A stretch of 64,000 nt of DNA from JAJPXC01 sp964510535. GTDB taxonomy: Bacteria; Bacteroidota; Bacteroidia; Bacteroidales; Muribaculaceae. Location of the stretch: positions 1-64,000 of the forward strand of contig CAZECG010000012.1 of the NCBI GenBank assembly GCA_964510535.1, written 5' to 3'. The position numbers and the translations under genes were made by a program. This document shows positions 50,139 to 58,806 of this stretch, in pieces (the stretch's first letter is position 1; each line of letters opens with the position of its first letter). Under the pieces are notes generated by a model. The model was not told where the DNA came from. It searched no databases and saw only the letters and a list, made by a program, of their open reading frames with translations.

Positions 50139-50283
50139 GCCGCGAAATTAGTCAATCGTTGTCAACCGTGCAAATCCCCCGCGCCAAGTTTAACTACCAG
50201 CCTGTTTAATCAACCAACCGCTAAGGCGTTTTGTCGGGCGGCAGAGCCGGATTCTTTGGCGGGGCTCAAAACATTTCTGCGGC

Positions 50284-50757
50284 TCAGAACTCGGAAAAGG
50301 CGAGGGGAAGGGTGGAGCTGACCGATGGGAGGATGAAACACTTGTCGCGGCCGCAGAGAATCACCCTCACCGGCGCGCCCGCAAGTATCTCATATTCCAG
50401 CAACGCCTGACGGCAAGCCCCGCACGGGGCGACAGGCTCAGCCACCTCTTTGCCGTCGGTGCCTACCGCCGCTATTGCTATCGCTCGGAATTTAGCCTCG
50501 GGATAGCGCGCATGGGCGTAGAAACACGCCGAACGCTCCGCGCAAGTCCCCGACGGGTAAGCGACATTCTCCTGATTGGCCCCTGTCACAATCTCGTCAT
50601 TGTCGAGCAATATCGCCGCCCCGACATGAAAGCGGCTATAAGGGGCATAGGAGCGGGAGGTCGCCTCGCGGGCAAGCTCGGTCAAGCGGCGGTCAGAGGC
50701 CGGCAGCTCATCGTAGGCCGTCACCTCGATGGTGGTCACTATATCTTTGCGTGTCAT
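50284..50757 (-). CDS. cdd: cytidine deaminase
   Basis: 157 residues. It deaminates cytidine and deoxycytidine to uridine and deoxyuridine in pyrimidine salvage. The zinc site is complete: CAERSA (Cys ligand with catalytic Glu) and PCGACRQ (two Cys ligands). SYAPYSRFHVGAAI gives the substrate pocket. Length is that of the homotetrameric type. It is divergent from the ftsB-like gene, sharing an intergenic region of 60 bases with overlapping promoter elements. Confidence 0.96.
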   Translation of the reverse strand: MTRKDIVTTIEVTAYDELPASDRRLTELAREATSRSYAPYSRFHVGAAILLDNDEIVTGANQENVAYPSGTCAERSACFYAHARYPEAKFRAIAIAAVGTDGKEVAEPVAPCGACRQALLEYEILAGAPVRVILCGRDKCFILPSVSSTLPLAFSEF

Positions 50758-50781
50758 AATTTTTAAGCATTAGGTTTTATG

Positions 50782-50789
50782 CAAATATA
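50782..50789 (-). promoter_or_regulatory. -7 element of cdd
   Basis: TATATTTG on minus, about 25 bases before the ATG at 50757. It is interleaved with the divergent promoter at 50803-50810, so the two may compete. Confidence 0.45.
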
Positions 50790-50802
50790 ACAATATTATT
50801 TG

Positions 50803-50810
50803 TAACTTTG
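50803..50810 (+). promoter_or_regulatory. -7 element of the ftsB-like gene
   Basis: TAACTTTG ends eight bases before ATG 50818. The transcript would be leaderless or nearly so. The -33 side is weak. Confidence 0.55.
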
Positions 50811-50817
50811 ACGCGTT

Positions 50818-51135
50818 ATGAAAAAAGGTGTCGTCAATGCTTACCGTTGGTGCCGCCGCTACCTGTCGGGGATGTTGCTCCTGGTGGTGGCGTTTGTGCT
50901 GTTTGTGCTGTTTTTCAATGACAACTCCATCATGAAATCATATGAATACAGCTGTGAAATCGACCGTCTGAAAGCCGAAATAAAGGCCAACGAGGACTCA
51001 ATCGACCACTATATGAAGCTCAACCGCAGCCTCGACACCGACCCCGCCACTATGGAGCGCATAGTCCGCGAACGTTATCATATGCAGCGCGCCGGCGAGG
51101 ATGTCTACGTCTTTGACGACGTGGACGGCGAATGA
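50818..51135 (+). CDS. septum formation initiator (FtsB/DivIC-like)
   Basis: 105 residues. It has a basic N-terminus, one membrane helix (about 17-37, SGMLLLVVAFVLFVLFF) and a coiled coil (about 45-80, EIDRLKAEIKANEDSIDHYM), followed by the family end ERIVRERYHMQRAGEDVYVF. FtsB/DivIC joins the divisome with FtsL and FtsQ. This is the usual Bacteroidota form and size. It is followed 43 bases later by a small membrane protein gene. Confidence 0.93.
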   Translation: MKKGVVNAYRWCRRYLSGMLLLVVAFVLFVLFFNDNSIMKSYEYSCEIDRLKAEIKANEDSIDHYMKLNRSLDTDPATMERIVRERYHMQRAGEDVYVFDDVDGE

Positions 51136-51178
51136 CCATCTTGATTTTAAGTATATTATATCTAAATCCACAAATGTC

Positions 51179-51592
51179 ATGGAATCCAAATCCAAATATA
51201 CCCCGGCTGAAGTAACAGGACGCCAGCCGTCTTTACCGGCCGTCATAGCAATCACCCTCGGACTGCTGCTGATAGTGGCCGGTACGTTCATGCCAATTTT
51301 CAACTTTCTGCAGGGCACGGCCTACCGCTATGTCTACGCCGCTGGCGCGGCCACGTTGCTCATCGCCAGACTGTTCACCCCCTACACGGGCTGCGTCATG
51401 CGTGTCAAACGCCTGTCGCGCATCGAAACTTGGAGCGCGATTTTCTTTTGCGTGGCAGCCTTCTTCATGTTCTACGAGCCGCGGGTGGCCCGCGACTGGC
51501 TCGCTTTCACTCTGGCCGGCGGCGTGATTCAGATTTACACCTCTATCATGATACCCCGCACCATGCGCCGCGTCCTCGAGGGGAAGGAGTGA
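51179..51592 (+). CDS. four-helix membrane protein, hypothetical
   Basis: 137 residues from ATG 51179. The frame opens further upstream inside the ftsB-like gene, but MESKSKYTPAEV is the natural start. Four hydrophobic segments lie at about 21-43, 48-65, 85-100 and 108-128, with a short basic loop (MRVKRLSRIE) between the second and third and a basic end. I recognise it only as a conserved Bacteroidales membrane protein found beside the ftsB-like gene. No catalytic motif is visible. Confidence 0.7.
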   Translation: MESKSKYTPAEVTGRQPSLPAVIAITLGLLLIVAGTFMPIFNFLQGTAYRYVYAAGAATLLIARLFTPYTGCVMRVKRLSRIETWSAIFFCVAAFFMFYEPRVARDWLAFTLAGGVIQIYTSIMIPRTMRRVLEGKE

Positions 51593-51691
51593 AGTGCCGC
51601 CGGGTTCAAGTCTTGCTAAGTCCGCCCCTGTATGTTTCCATTTTTTAACTATTCTATGGAGTGCCAAAGGGGTTAATTGGCGATAATTTAG

Positions 51692-51699
51692 TAATTTTG
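51692..51699 (+). promoter_or_regulatory. -7 element of coaX
   Basis: TAATTTTG ends seven bases before ATG 51707, so the coaX message should have almost no leader. The -33 side is not clear. Confidence 0.5.
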
Positions 51700-51706
51700 C
51701 GGCGAA

Positions 51707-52432
51707 ATGAGTTTAAACCTCACCATCGACCAGGGCAACAGCGCAGCCAAGGTGGCATTGTGGGAGGGTGATGCGATGCGTTACCACGCGTTAATCCATG
51801 ACCTCTCCGGGGAGGCCATCGATTCTATCGTGCGCGATTTCAGCCCGGCCGCGGCTATCTACTGCACGGTGGCCGACAAGGGCGACAGTGCCATGATGCG
51901 GCTTGCCCGCCACGGCGTGAGGGTGATGGAGCTTACAGCATCCACTCCGCTGCCGATAACTGTCGAATACCGCACGCCCCACACTCTCGGGCGCGACCGC
52001 GTGGCCGCCGCCGTGGGAGCTTGGGCATTGGCCCCGGGACGCGACCTGCTGATAGCCGACCTCGGCACAGCCGTTACCTACGACGTGGTCACTGCTGATG
52101 GCCGCTACGTCGGGGGAAACATAGCTCCGGGCTTGAGGATGCGGCTTGAGGCTCTTAACCGTTTCACCGCCCGCCTGCCGCTCGTCGACTGCGAGGGCGA
52201 CACACCCCTATGGGGCTACTCGACCGACTCGGCACTGCGCTCAGGGGCTGTAATCGGTGTGATAGGCGAGCTGACCCACTATCGCCACCGCCTCCCCGAC
52301 GGGGCTGTGACCATACTCACAGGCGGCGACTCGGAACTGATAGCTTCAAAACTCGGTTTCGAGGTGTTGACAAGACCCCACCTCGTCAGCGAAGGATTAA
52401 ACAGAATACTCAGATATAATGAAAATAGATAG
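51707..52432 (+). CDS. coaX: type III pantothenate kinase
   Basis: 241 residues. It phosphorylates pantothenate, the first step of CoA synthesis, and is the form that is not feedback-inhibited by CoA. ASKHA-fold motifs: LTIDQGNSAAKVALW (phosphate 1), HTLGRDRVAAAVGAW, IADLGTAVTYDVV (phosphate 2) and ITGGDSELIA (adenosine). All present. It opens the operon coaX-OMP-lptC-CorC-like-TrmH and its 3' end overlaps the next gene by 14 bases. Confidence 0.95.
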   Translation: MSLNLTIDQGNSAAKVALWEGDAMRYHALIHDLSGEAIDSIVRDFSPAAAIYCTVADKGDSAMMRLARHGVRVMELTASTPLPITVEYRTPHTLGRDRVAAAVGAWALAPGRDLLIADLGTAVTYDVVTADGRYVGGNIAPGLRMRLEALNRFTARLPLVDCEGDTPLWGYSTDSALRSGAVIGVIGELTHYRHRLPDGAVTILTGGDSELIASKLGFEVLTRPHLVSEGLNRILRYNENR

Positions 52433-53657
52433 ACTCATTATCGCAACCGCGGCTCTCCTCGCGGCATTCATCCCGGCCATGGCGCAACTCTCCATGAGCC
52501 CCTACTCGCGCTATGGCTACGGCCTGCTCAATGATAACGCCACATCGGCTCAGAGAGCGATGGGCGGTGTCGGCTATGCCATGAACTCCGGTCGGCAAAT
52601 CAACGTCATGAACCCTGCGTCCTATGCCAACTGCGACTCATTGACATTCCTCTTTGACATGGGCGTGGACATGACCCGCCTTTGGTCGGAGGAGCAGGAT
52701 CGTACGGGCAAGGATTTTGGAGGTGGTCTCGACTACATCACCATGCAGTTCCCGATTTCGAAACGGATAGGCGGCAGCATCGGCCTGCTCCCATACTCGT
52801 CGGTCGGCTACTCGTTTGGCAGCGAAATTGAGAATGGCGAAAGCCAGCGTCAAGGCTCGGGCGGTCTGAACCAGCTCTATCTCGGACTTGGTGGACGCGT
52901 CTACAAGGGGCTGACAGCCGGTTTCAACGTGTCATATCTTTTCGGCACCACAATCAACGACCTCTATGCCTACACCGACGGCGGTTCGACCACTTTGTTT
53001 GAGCGCGTGCTTGAGGTCCGCGACTTCCACTTGCAGTTCGGCGTGCAATACTCCCGCCCGGTAGGCCGTCGCAGCAAGCTGACGGCAGGTGTGTCGTTCT
53101 CGCCCGGAAAGACCCTGTTAGGTCACACTTACGGTGTCTACTACGACATAAACGCCGACACCAAGCCCGACACCGTGGGCTACACCTCGTTGCGCAACAA
53201 GTATTCACTGCCTGCCTCATGGGGCTTTGGAGTTAACTATGAATGGAATCAGCGGCTTATGGCCGAGGTCGATTTCACATGGCAAGGGTGGAAAAAAGCC
53301 AAATACGCCACGCTCGAGAGCTTTGAGAAGACCCGTTTTGACAACCGTTGGAAGATAGCCTGCGGACTTCAGTACACCCCCAATCCCCGCGGAAGCTACT
53401 GGCAGCGTATCAACTACCGTTGTGGCGGCTACTACAACCACGACTACCTCACCATTGGCGACAACAGTGTGCGCGAACATGGGATGTCGGTCGGTTTTGG
53501 ACTGCCTGCCCCTGCCGGAAAGACGGTGATTAACCTCGGCTTCGAGTATAAACGCCGTCAGGCCAACCCCGACCCGCTGGTCAAGGAGACCTACTTCAAC
53601 ATCACCCTTGGCGTCAACTTCAACGAGATGTGGTTCTGGCGCAACAAGATACGCTAA
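52419..53657 (+). CDS. outer-membrane beta-barrel protein (conserved coaX-lptC neighbour)
   Basis: 412 residues. Signal peptide MKIDRLIIATAALLAAFIPA, mature start QLSMSPYSRYGYGLL. The family pattern SxYSRYGxG, then AMGGVGYAMNSGRQINVMNPASY (in two parts) resembles FadL/PorV-like barrels: repeated strands such as GGSIGLLPYSSVGYSF and LTAGVSFSPGKTLLG, and an end ITLGVNFNEMWFWRNKIR. The gene is always found between coaX and lptC in Bacteroidales as far as I know. The role in the envelope is unproven. It overlaps coaX by 14 bases and precedes lptC by 10. Confidence 0.8.
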   Translation: MKIDRLIIATAALLAAFIPAMAQLSMSPYSRYGYGLLNDNATSAQRAMGGVGYAMNSGRQINVMNPASYANCDSLTFLFDMGVDMTRLWSEEQDRTGKDFGGGLDYITMQFPISKRIGGSIGLLPYSSVGYSFGSEIENGESQRQGSGGLNQLYLGLGGRVYKGLTAGFNVSYLFGTTINDLYAYTDGGSTTLFERVLEVRDFHLQFGVQYSRPVGRRSKLTAGVSFSPGKTLLGHTYGVYYDINADTKPDTVGYTSLRNKYSLPASWGFGVNYEWNQRLMAEVDFTWQGWKKAKYATLESFEKTRFDNRWKIACGLQYTPNPRGSYWQRINYRCGGYYNHDYLTIGDNSVREHGMSVGFGLPAPAGKTVINLGFEYKRRQANPDPLVKETYFNITLGVNFNEMWFWRNKIR

Positions 53658-53667
53658 CCCATCCCCG

Positions 53668-54393
53668 ATGAACTGCGACAAGCCGTCAATACGCCCGCTT
53701 CGGGCATTCCCCGTGCTCATTGCCGCGACCGCATTGCTTTGGGCGCTTGCAGCGTGCACCGATGAGCGGCGCGAACGGGTGGCCGATGTCAACGACCCCG
53801 AAAATGTTCCCACGATGACCACTACCAACGTGGAAACGTTCATTTCCGACTCAGGCTACACGCGTTACCACATCACCACCCCCGTCTGGTATGTCTATGA
53901 CGAGGCCCGGGTGCCGCGTTGGACATTTCCCGACGGCCTGTTTCTCGAAAAATACGACGACCTGTTCCGCCCCGATGCGACACTCCGATGCGACTCAGCG
54001 GTCTACTTCTCGCAAAAAAGGCTGTGGAGGCTTGACGGGAATGTCAGGATGCGCAACACCGCCGGCGACCGCTTCCTCACCCAGCAACTGTTTTGGGACC
54101 AAGCGTCACGCACCGTCTACTCCGACTCGTTCATACACATAGAACGCAGCGACCGCATCATCGAGGGCTTCGGTTTCAACTCCAACGAAAACATGACCCG
54201 CTACACCGTGCACCGTCCGTCGGGCATATTCCCCGTCAACCCCTCAGGCCCCGCAGGAAGTCCGGGAAACTCCGGAAAATCCGACGGTTCAAGCCCCTCG
54301 GGCCAGCCGCGCCCGGTGGCGGCACCATCGAAAAGCGCGCCAGCGGCGGCTATTGCTACCGACAGCGACGCACCCCCCTCGTACCGGCCATGA
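53668..54393 (+). CDS. lptC: LPS export protein LptC
   Basis: 241 residues from ATG 53668; an upstream in-frame ATG would lie inside the barrel gene. Lipobox-like LAACTDE near residue 28. Core LptC/LptA fold at about 50-190: TNVETFISDSGYTRYHITTP, then DEARVPRWTFPDGLFLEKYD, AVYFSQKRLWRLDGNVRMRN and HIERSDRIIEGFGF. It would link the LptBFG pump to the periplasmic bridge for LPS transport. The last 50 residues are a low-complexity proline-, serine- and glycine-rich tail (PSGPAGSPGNSGKSDGSSP) not needed for the fold. It lies 10 bases after the barrel gene. Confidence 0.88.
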   Translation: MNCDKPSIRPLRAFPVLIAATALLWALAACTDERRERVADVNDPENVPTMTTTNVETFISDSGYTRYHITTPVWYVYDEARVPRWTFPDGLFLEKYDDLFRPDATLRCDSAVYFSQKRLWRLDGNVRMRNTAGDRFLTQQLFWDQASRTVYSDSFIHIERSDRIIEGFGFNSNENMTRYTVHRPSGIFPVNPSGPAGSPGNSGKSDGSSPSGQPRPVAAPSKSAPAAAIATDSDAPPSYRP

Positions 54394-54442
54394 CCAACCG
54401 GTTAACACCTTCCCCGATTAATAACATAGCATAAATCACGAA

Positions 54443-55717
54443 ATGTTTCACTGGCTCATCATAGCTTTAGTATCACTCATCTTCTCGGCTCTGTTCTCAG
54501 GGACGGAGATAGCGTTTGTCACCTCCGATCGCGTCCGCGTGGAACTCGACATGAAAAAAGGTGGCGCGGTAGGCCGTATCCTCAGCCTCTTTTATCGAAA
54601 TTCCGAGTTTTTCATCTCCACTATCCTCGTCGGCAACAACATTGTGCTTGTCATTTACGGCATGGGGGCCGCGGCTTTGCTTGAACCATGGTTGGAAGGC
54701 ATCTATCCCAACGAGGCGTTCATCTTGTTGATGCAAACCCTCATATCCACAGGCATCATACTCCTTACGGGCGAATTTTTCCCAAAAACCATATTCCGCA
54801 TTAATCCTAACACATCGCTCAAAGTAGTGGCTATCCCGGTGTGGATTATCTACATCGTGCTTTACCCCGTGTCGCTGTTCACTACTTGGCTTTCCAAATC
54901 TTTGATGCGCCTCTGCGGAGTGCGCAGCGACAGGAGCGCGCTCGGCAGGCTCTCGGTGGGCGATCTCAACAACTATCTCGAACGCACCATCGACGAAAAT
55001 GTCGAGGAGCATCAGGCCGTCGAGAATGAGGTCAAGATATTCCACAACGCCCTCGACTTCTCCACCATCCATCTCCGCGACTGCATGATACCGCGCAATG
55101 AGATTGTAGCCGTCAACATCGACACCGTCACCCGCCAGCAGCTCAGCGAGCTGTTCACCTCGTCGGGACGCTCCAAAATCATCGTCTACCGCGAAGATAT
55201 CGACGATGTGCTCGGCTACATCCACGTCAGTGAGCTGTTTGACCCATCGGTCGACTGGAAAGAACGCGTCAAACCTGTGCTTTTCGCCCCGGAGGCGCTG
55301 ATGGCCAAGAAGATGATGCGCCGCCTGCTCGCTGAGAAACGCTCGCTGGCCATCGTTGTCGATGAGTTTGGCGGCACTGCCGGATTGGTCACCCTCGAGG
55401 ATCTCGTAGAGGAAATTTTCGGCGACATCAACGACGAGCACGACCGCACCCGCATCGTGGCTAAAGAGGTGGCACCGGGTGTCTACGAGTTTTCGGGACG
55501 CATCGAAGTGGAGCTGATTAATGAGCAATACCATCTCGACATACCTGAGGATGATGAGTACCAGACACTCGCAGGTTATATACTCTACTCCACCGGCTCC
55601 ATTCCCGCCGAAGGCTCCACGGTCGAAATCGGTCGCTACCGCATGGAGATTCTAAAGAAATCGTCAAGCCGGCTTGAGTTGATACGCCTGTCAACGACCG
55701 ACAACAACCCCGAATAA
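54443..55717 (+). CDS. hemolysin/CorC-GldE family transporter
   Basis: 424 residues. An N-terminal DUF21/CNNM membrane domain (about 1-190, with ALFSGTEIAFVTSDRVRVELD near the N-terminus), two CBS domains (about 205-330, IVAVNIDTVTRQQLSELF and SLAIVVDEFGGTAGLVTLEDL) and a C-terminal CorC_HlyC domain (about 345-420) are present. This family includes Mg/Co efflux proteins and, in Bacteroidota, GldE. The specific substrate is uncertain; the name hemolysin is historical. It is placed after lptC as in other Bacteroidales. Confidence 0.9.
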   Translation: MFHWLIIALVSLIFSALFSGTEIAFVTSDRVRVELDMKKGGAVGRILSLFYRNSEFFISTILVGNNIVLVIYGMGAAALLEPWLEGIYPNEAFILLMQTLISTGIILLTGEFFPKTIFRINPNTSLKVVAIPVWIIYIVLYPVSLFTTWLSKSLMRLCGVRSDRSALGRLSVGDLNNYLERTIDENVEEHQAVENEVKIFHNALDFSTIHLRDCMIPRNEIVAVNIDTVTRQQLSELFTSSGRSKIIVYREDIDDVLGYIHVSELFDPSVDWKERVKPVLFAPEALMAKKMMRRLLAEKRSLAIVVDEFGGTAGLVTLEDLVEEIFGDINDEHDRTRIVAKEVAPGVYEFSGRIEVELINEQYHLDIPEDDEYQTLAGYILYSTGSIPAEGSTVEIGRYRMEILKKSSSRLELIRLSTTDNNPE

Positions 55718-55738
55718 ACACTCTATCCGTGTGTGACA

Positions 55739-56266
55739 ATGGAAAAAAAAAGCATCTGGGATCTCAACCGCGACGATATTGATACCTACCGCGCCGCCGA
55801 AAAGCTCCACTTGGTGGTGGTGCTCGACAACATACGCTCGCTCAATAATATAGGCAGTGTGTTCCGCACCGCCGACGCTTTCCGCGTCGACCATCTCGCC
55901 CTCTGCGGAATAACCGCCGAGCCACCCTCGGTAGAAATACACAAGACCGCCCTCGGAGCCGAGGAGTCGGTTGCTTGGATTCACTATCAGTCGACAATCG
56001 ACGCCGTCAACGCGCTCCGTGCCGACGGCTACACAATATGTTGCCTTGAACAGGTGAAAGGTAGCGTCCCATTGCAAGAATACCCCGTCGACCCCTCCCG
56101 CCGCTACGCCATCGTCATCGGTCATGAGGTCAACGGTGTGGATCAAGCCGTCGTGAATCTCTGCGACACAGCCATCGAGATTCCGCAGCAGGGGACCAAA
56201 CACTCACTCAATGTCGCCGTATCGGCAGGCATCGCTCTGTGGCACTTCTTCTCCCGCCTTTTGTAA
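55739..56266 (+). CDS. TrmH-family (SpoU) RNA methyltransferase
   Basis: 175 residues from ATG 55739 (a GTG six bases upstream is possible). It is a small SPOUT 2'-O-methyltransferase: motif 1 LDNIRSLNNIGSVFRTAD (about 26-43), motif 2 IVIGHEVNGVD, motif 3 IPQQGTKHSLNVAVSAGI, forming the trefoil knot that binds SAM. No extra RNA-binding N-domain is present, so it resembles the short TrmL-like form. The target (tRNA wobble or rRNA) cannot be told from sequence. A run of nine A occurs right after the start (55743-55751). It is the last gene of the coaX run. Confidence 0.9.
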   Translation: MEKKSIWDLNRDDIDTYRAAEKLHLVVVLDNIRSLNNIGSVFRTADAFRVDHLALCGITAEPPSVEIHKTALGAEESVAWIHYQSTIDAVNALRADGYTICCLEQVKGSVPLQEYPVDPSRRYAIVIGHEVNGVDQAVVNLCDTAIEIPQQGTKHSLNVAVSAGIALWHFFSRLL

Positions 56267-56378
56267 AGGCTGTGACTACATCGCCATGCTACCCGGTTGA
56301 CTTCTCCGCCCCGGCTATCGGCTCCGTGATTGCGATTGCGCAGGCGGGTTAATTTGTGTTAATATATAGCGGCGGGTC

Positions 56379-56409
56379 TTGCGCGGATGGAAACTAACCG
56401 TTACCTTTG
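56379..56409 (+). promoter_or_regulatory. promoter of tRNA-Pro
   Basis: TTG (56379-56381), 20 bases, TACCTTTG (56402-56409), about 20 bases before the tRNA. Confidence 0.65.
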
Positions 56410-56429
56410 CACCGCTTTTCAGACAAAAT

Positions 56430-56503
56430 CGGGGTGTAGCTCAGTTGGTTAGAGTACGCGTCTGGGGGGCGTGAGGTCGCTAGTTCGAGTCTAGTCACCC
56501 CGA
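56430..56503 (+). tRNA. tRNA-Pro (anticodon GGG)
   Basis: Cloverleaf drawn by hand: acceptor arm CGGGGTG (56430-56436) with CACCCCG (56496-56502) and discriminator A; D arm GCTC/GAGT; anticodon arm CGCGT/GCGTG with loop CTGGGGG, so anticodon GGG at 56464-56466; T arm GCTAG/CTAGT with TTCGAGT. All stems close with only G-T wobbles. CCA is not encoded. The anticodon arm has two wobble pairs. Confidence 0.95.
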
Positions 56504-56515
56504 CAACAGAAAGCC

Positions 56516-56559
56516 ACCGGGCATCGGCAACAAGCTGATGCCCGGTTTCCTTTTTTTTT
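56516..56559 (+). terminator. terminator of the tRNA-Pro unit
   Basis: The arms ACCGGGCATCGGC (56516-56528) and GCTGATGCCCGGT (56534-56546), with one wobble, are followed by TTCC and nine T. Confidence 0.95.
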
Positions 56560-56641
56560 GCCATGCGCATCAATTTTTATAATATCTTATCGCCACGCTA
56601 TCGCGTCTTTTGAGTATCTTCGCGACAATCAGTCGACTTAT

Positions 56642-57415
56642 ATGACAACAACAAATCCACAACCGTCACGCTCCGACTCGTTGGTGATAATCCCCACCTA
56701 CAACGAAAAGGAGAACGTCGCGGCCGTCATTGACGCCGTGACCGCGCTGCCACGCCAGTTTGACATCCTGATTATCGACGATAATTCGCCCGACGGCACC
56801 GCCGACATAGTAAAACGACTACAACAGGGTGAGTATGCCGGACGACTGCACCTTATAGAGCGTGCGGGGAAGCTCGGCCTCGGAACGGCGTATATCTCGG
56901 GATTCAAATGGGCTTTGGAAAACGGCTATGATTACATCTTCGAGATGGATGCCGATTTCTCCCACAACCCCAAGGATTTGATGGCTCTCTACAAGGCTTG
57001 CGCAGTCGACGGAGCCGACATGGCCGTCGGGTCGCGCTATCTGACCGGTGTCAACGTTGTCAATTGGCCGATGGGGCGCGTGCTGATGTCATATTACGCG
57101 TCGGCCTATGTGCGCTTAGTCACCGGAATGCCTGTGCGCGACACCACTGCGGGCTTCGTGTGCTATACGCGCCGCGTGCTTGAGGCCATCGACTTGGATG
57201 CCATACGCTTCAAAGGCTATGCGTTCCAGATTGAGATGAAGTTCACCGCCCATCAATTGGGGTTCAAGGTCGTGGAGGTCCCCATCATATTCGTCAACCG
57301 CGTACTCGGTACAAGCAAGATGAACTCAGGCATATTCGGCGAGGCCGTTTTCGGGGTTATAAAACTCAAATTCGACTCTATTTTCAATCGCAGCAAACGC
57401 AATCGCCGACAATGA
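56642..57415 (+). CDS. polyprenol-phosphate mannosyltransferase-like GT2
   Basis: 257 residues from ATG 56642. Glycosyltransferase family 2 with the dolichol-phosphate-mannose-synthase pattern: VIIPTYNEKENVAAVIDAV (about 16-34), IIDDNSPDGTADIV, the catalytic DxD-like FEMDADFSHNP (about 101-111), and the later RDTTAGFVCYTRRVLEAI. No C-terminal membrane helices, so it is the soluble Dpm1 type. It transfers a sugar from a nucleotide donor to a lipid phosphate for surface glycans or protein glycosylation. It overlaps pyrC by four bases. Confidence 0.92.
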   Translation: MTTTNPQPSRSDSLVIIPTYNEKENVAAVIDAVTALPRQFDILIIDDNSPDGTADIVKRLQQGEYAGRLHLIERAGKLGLGTAYISGFKWALENGYDYIFEMDADFSHNPKDLMALYKACAVDGADMAVGSRYLTGVNVVNWPMGRVLMSYYASAYVRLVTGMPVRDTTAGFVCYTRRVLEAIDLDAIRFKGYAFQIEMKFTAHQLGFKVVEVPIIFVNRVLGTSKMNSGIFGEAVFGVIKLKFDSIFNRSKRNRRQ

Positions 57416-58773
57416 CCGTGCCAACCGCCACACCGGAATTGTCACTTTTAGTGCGCAATGCCGAGATTGTCAACGAAGGGGAGCGTTTCCGAGGCTACCT
57501 GACCGTCGACACCGACGGAATGATTGGCGAGACCGGTCGAGGCGAGCCTCAGGCCGACCTGCTCCGCTTTGCGGCCGAAACGGTCGACGCCCGGGGGCAA
57601 CTGCTGTTGCCGGGAGTGATTGACACCCATGTCCATTTCCGCGACCCGGGACTGACCGAAAAGGGTGACATAGCCACCGAATCGCGCGCTGCTTTGGCGG
57701 GGGGCGTCACCTCGTTCATAGATATGCCCAACACTCGCCCCGCTACCGTCACCATAGCCGCATGGGAGGCCAAAATGGAACGAGCGGCTGAGATGTCGGC
57801 TATAAACTACGCGTTTTATATCGGTGCGACAGCCGATAACATCGACACGCTCGCCAAGGCCGATTACAGCCGCGTGGCTGCGGTCAAACTGTTTCTCGGC
57901 TCGTCGACGGGGAATATGCTTTTAGACGAGCCTGAGTCCCTGAAAAGGCTGTTTGTCAGCGTCCCCGCACTCATAGCCGCCCACGCCGAGAGCGAGCCGC
58001 TCATAGCCGCCGGGCGCGCCGAGGCTACAGCCCGCTTCGGTGAGGGGAGAGTGCCGATGCCGATGCACTCGGTAATACGCTCGCGGAGGGCCTGCGTTGA
58101 GGCTTCGCGCCGTGCCGTAGCCATAGCCCGCGAGACTGGCGCGCGTCTGCACCTGCTACACATATCCACTGCCGATGAACTTTCGCTGCTCACGTCAGGG
58201 CCTGTGGCCGAAAAACGCATCACAGCCGAGACCTGCCCCAACTATCTGCTGCTGACCGCCCTCGATTATCCCCGCATGGGCAGCCGATGCAAGTGCAACC
58301 CGGCGGTCAAACTGCCCGCCGACCGCGATGCACTGCGACGCGCGGTGGCAGCAGACCTCATCGACACCATAGCCACCGACCACGCCCCGCATCTGCCCGC
58401 CGACAAGGAGGGCGACGCGCTCACAGCCGCATCGGGACTGCCGATGATACAGTTCTCCCTCCCCGCCATGCTCGACCTCGCCGCAGAGGGGTGGTGGAGT
58501 GTCGAGAAAGTAGTGGAGAAAATGGCCCACAACCCCGCTACACTCTACCGCATAGACCGCCGCGGCTTCCTCAGACCGGGCTATCACGCCGACTTCACGC
58601 TCGTGGCGCGGCTTCCTCAGACCGTCACGGCCGAGACCATACTGAGCCGCTGCGGGTGGTCGCCCCTTGAGGGGCGCATCCTCGGCTACACCCCAACCGC
58701 CGTCTACATCGGTGGCCGCCTCGCCTATCCAATCCCCACCCACACCCCCCGGCCCCTCCGCTTCAATCCCTAA
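57412..58773 (+). CDS. pyrC: dihydroorotase
   Basis: 453 residues. It cyclises carbamoyl aspartate to dihydroorotate in pyrimidine synthesis. Metal ligands: HVHFRDPGLTEKGDI (HxH, about 67-81), a His in the AHAESEPL stretch, LLHIST, and the catalytic Asp in ATDHAPH (about 320-326). MPNTRPAT is the usual substrate motif. This is the class I, AllB-like long form typical of Bacteroidota. Its start overlaps the glycosyltransferase stop (ATGA). Confidence 0.95.
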   Translation: MTVPTATPELSLLVRNAEIVNEGERFRGYLTVDTDGMIGETGRGEPQADLLRFAAETVDARGQLLLPGVIDTHVHFRDPGLTEKGDIATESRAALAGGVTSFIDMPNTRPATVTIAAWEAKMERAAEMSAINYAFYIGATADNIDTLAKADYSRVAAVKLFLGSSTGNMLLDEPESLKRLFVSVPALIAAHAESEPLIAAGRAEATARFGEGRVPMPMHSVIRSRRACVEASRRAVAIARETGARLHLLHISTADELSLLTSGPVAEKRITAETCPNYLLLTALDYPRMGSRCKCNPAVKLPADRDALRRAVAADLIDTIATDHAPHLPADKEGDALTAASGLPMIQFSLPAMLDLAAEGWWSVEKVVEKMAHNPATLYRIDRRGFLRPGYHADFTLVARLPQTVTAETILSRCGWSPLEGRILGYTPTAVYIGGRLAYPIPTHTPRPLRFNP

Positions 58774-58806
58774 CCCCGATTATCCCGGCAAAGCCTGATT
58801 GATGCA

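Noticed and set aside
55743..55751. A9 run at the start of the TrmH-family gene as programmed slippage
   Set aside because: The frame is intact and lysine codons explain it; no alternate frame product is apparent.
56430..56560. tRNA-Pro as an integration site
   Set aside because: No integrase and no repeat of the tRNA 3' end is seen nearby; the following genes are core functions.
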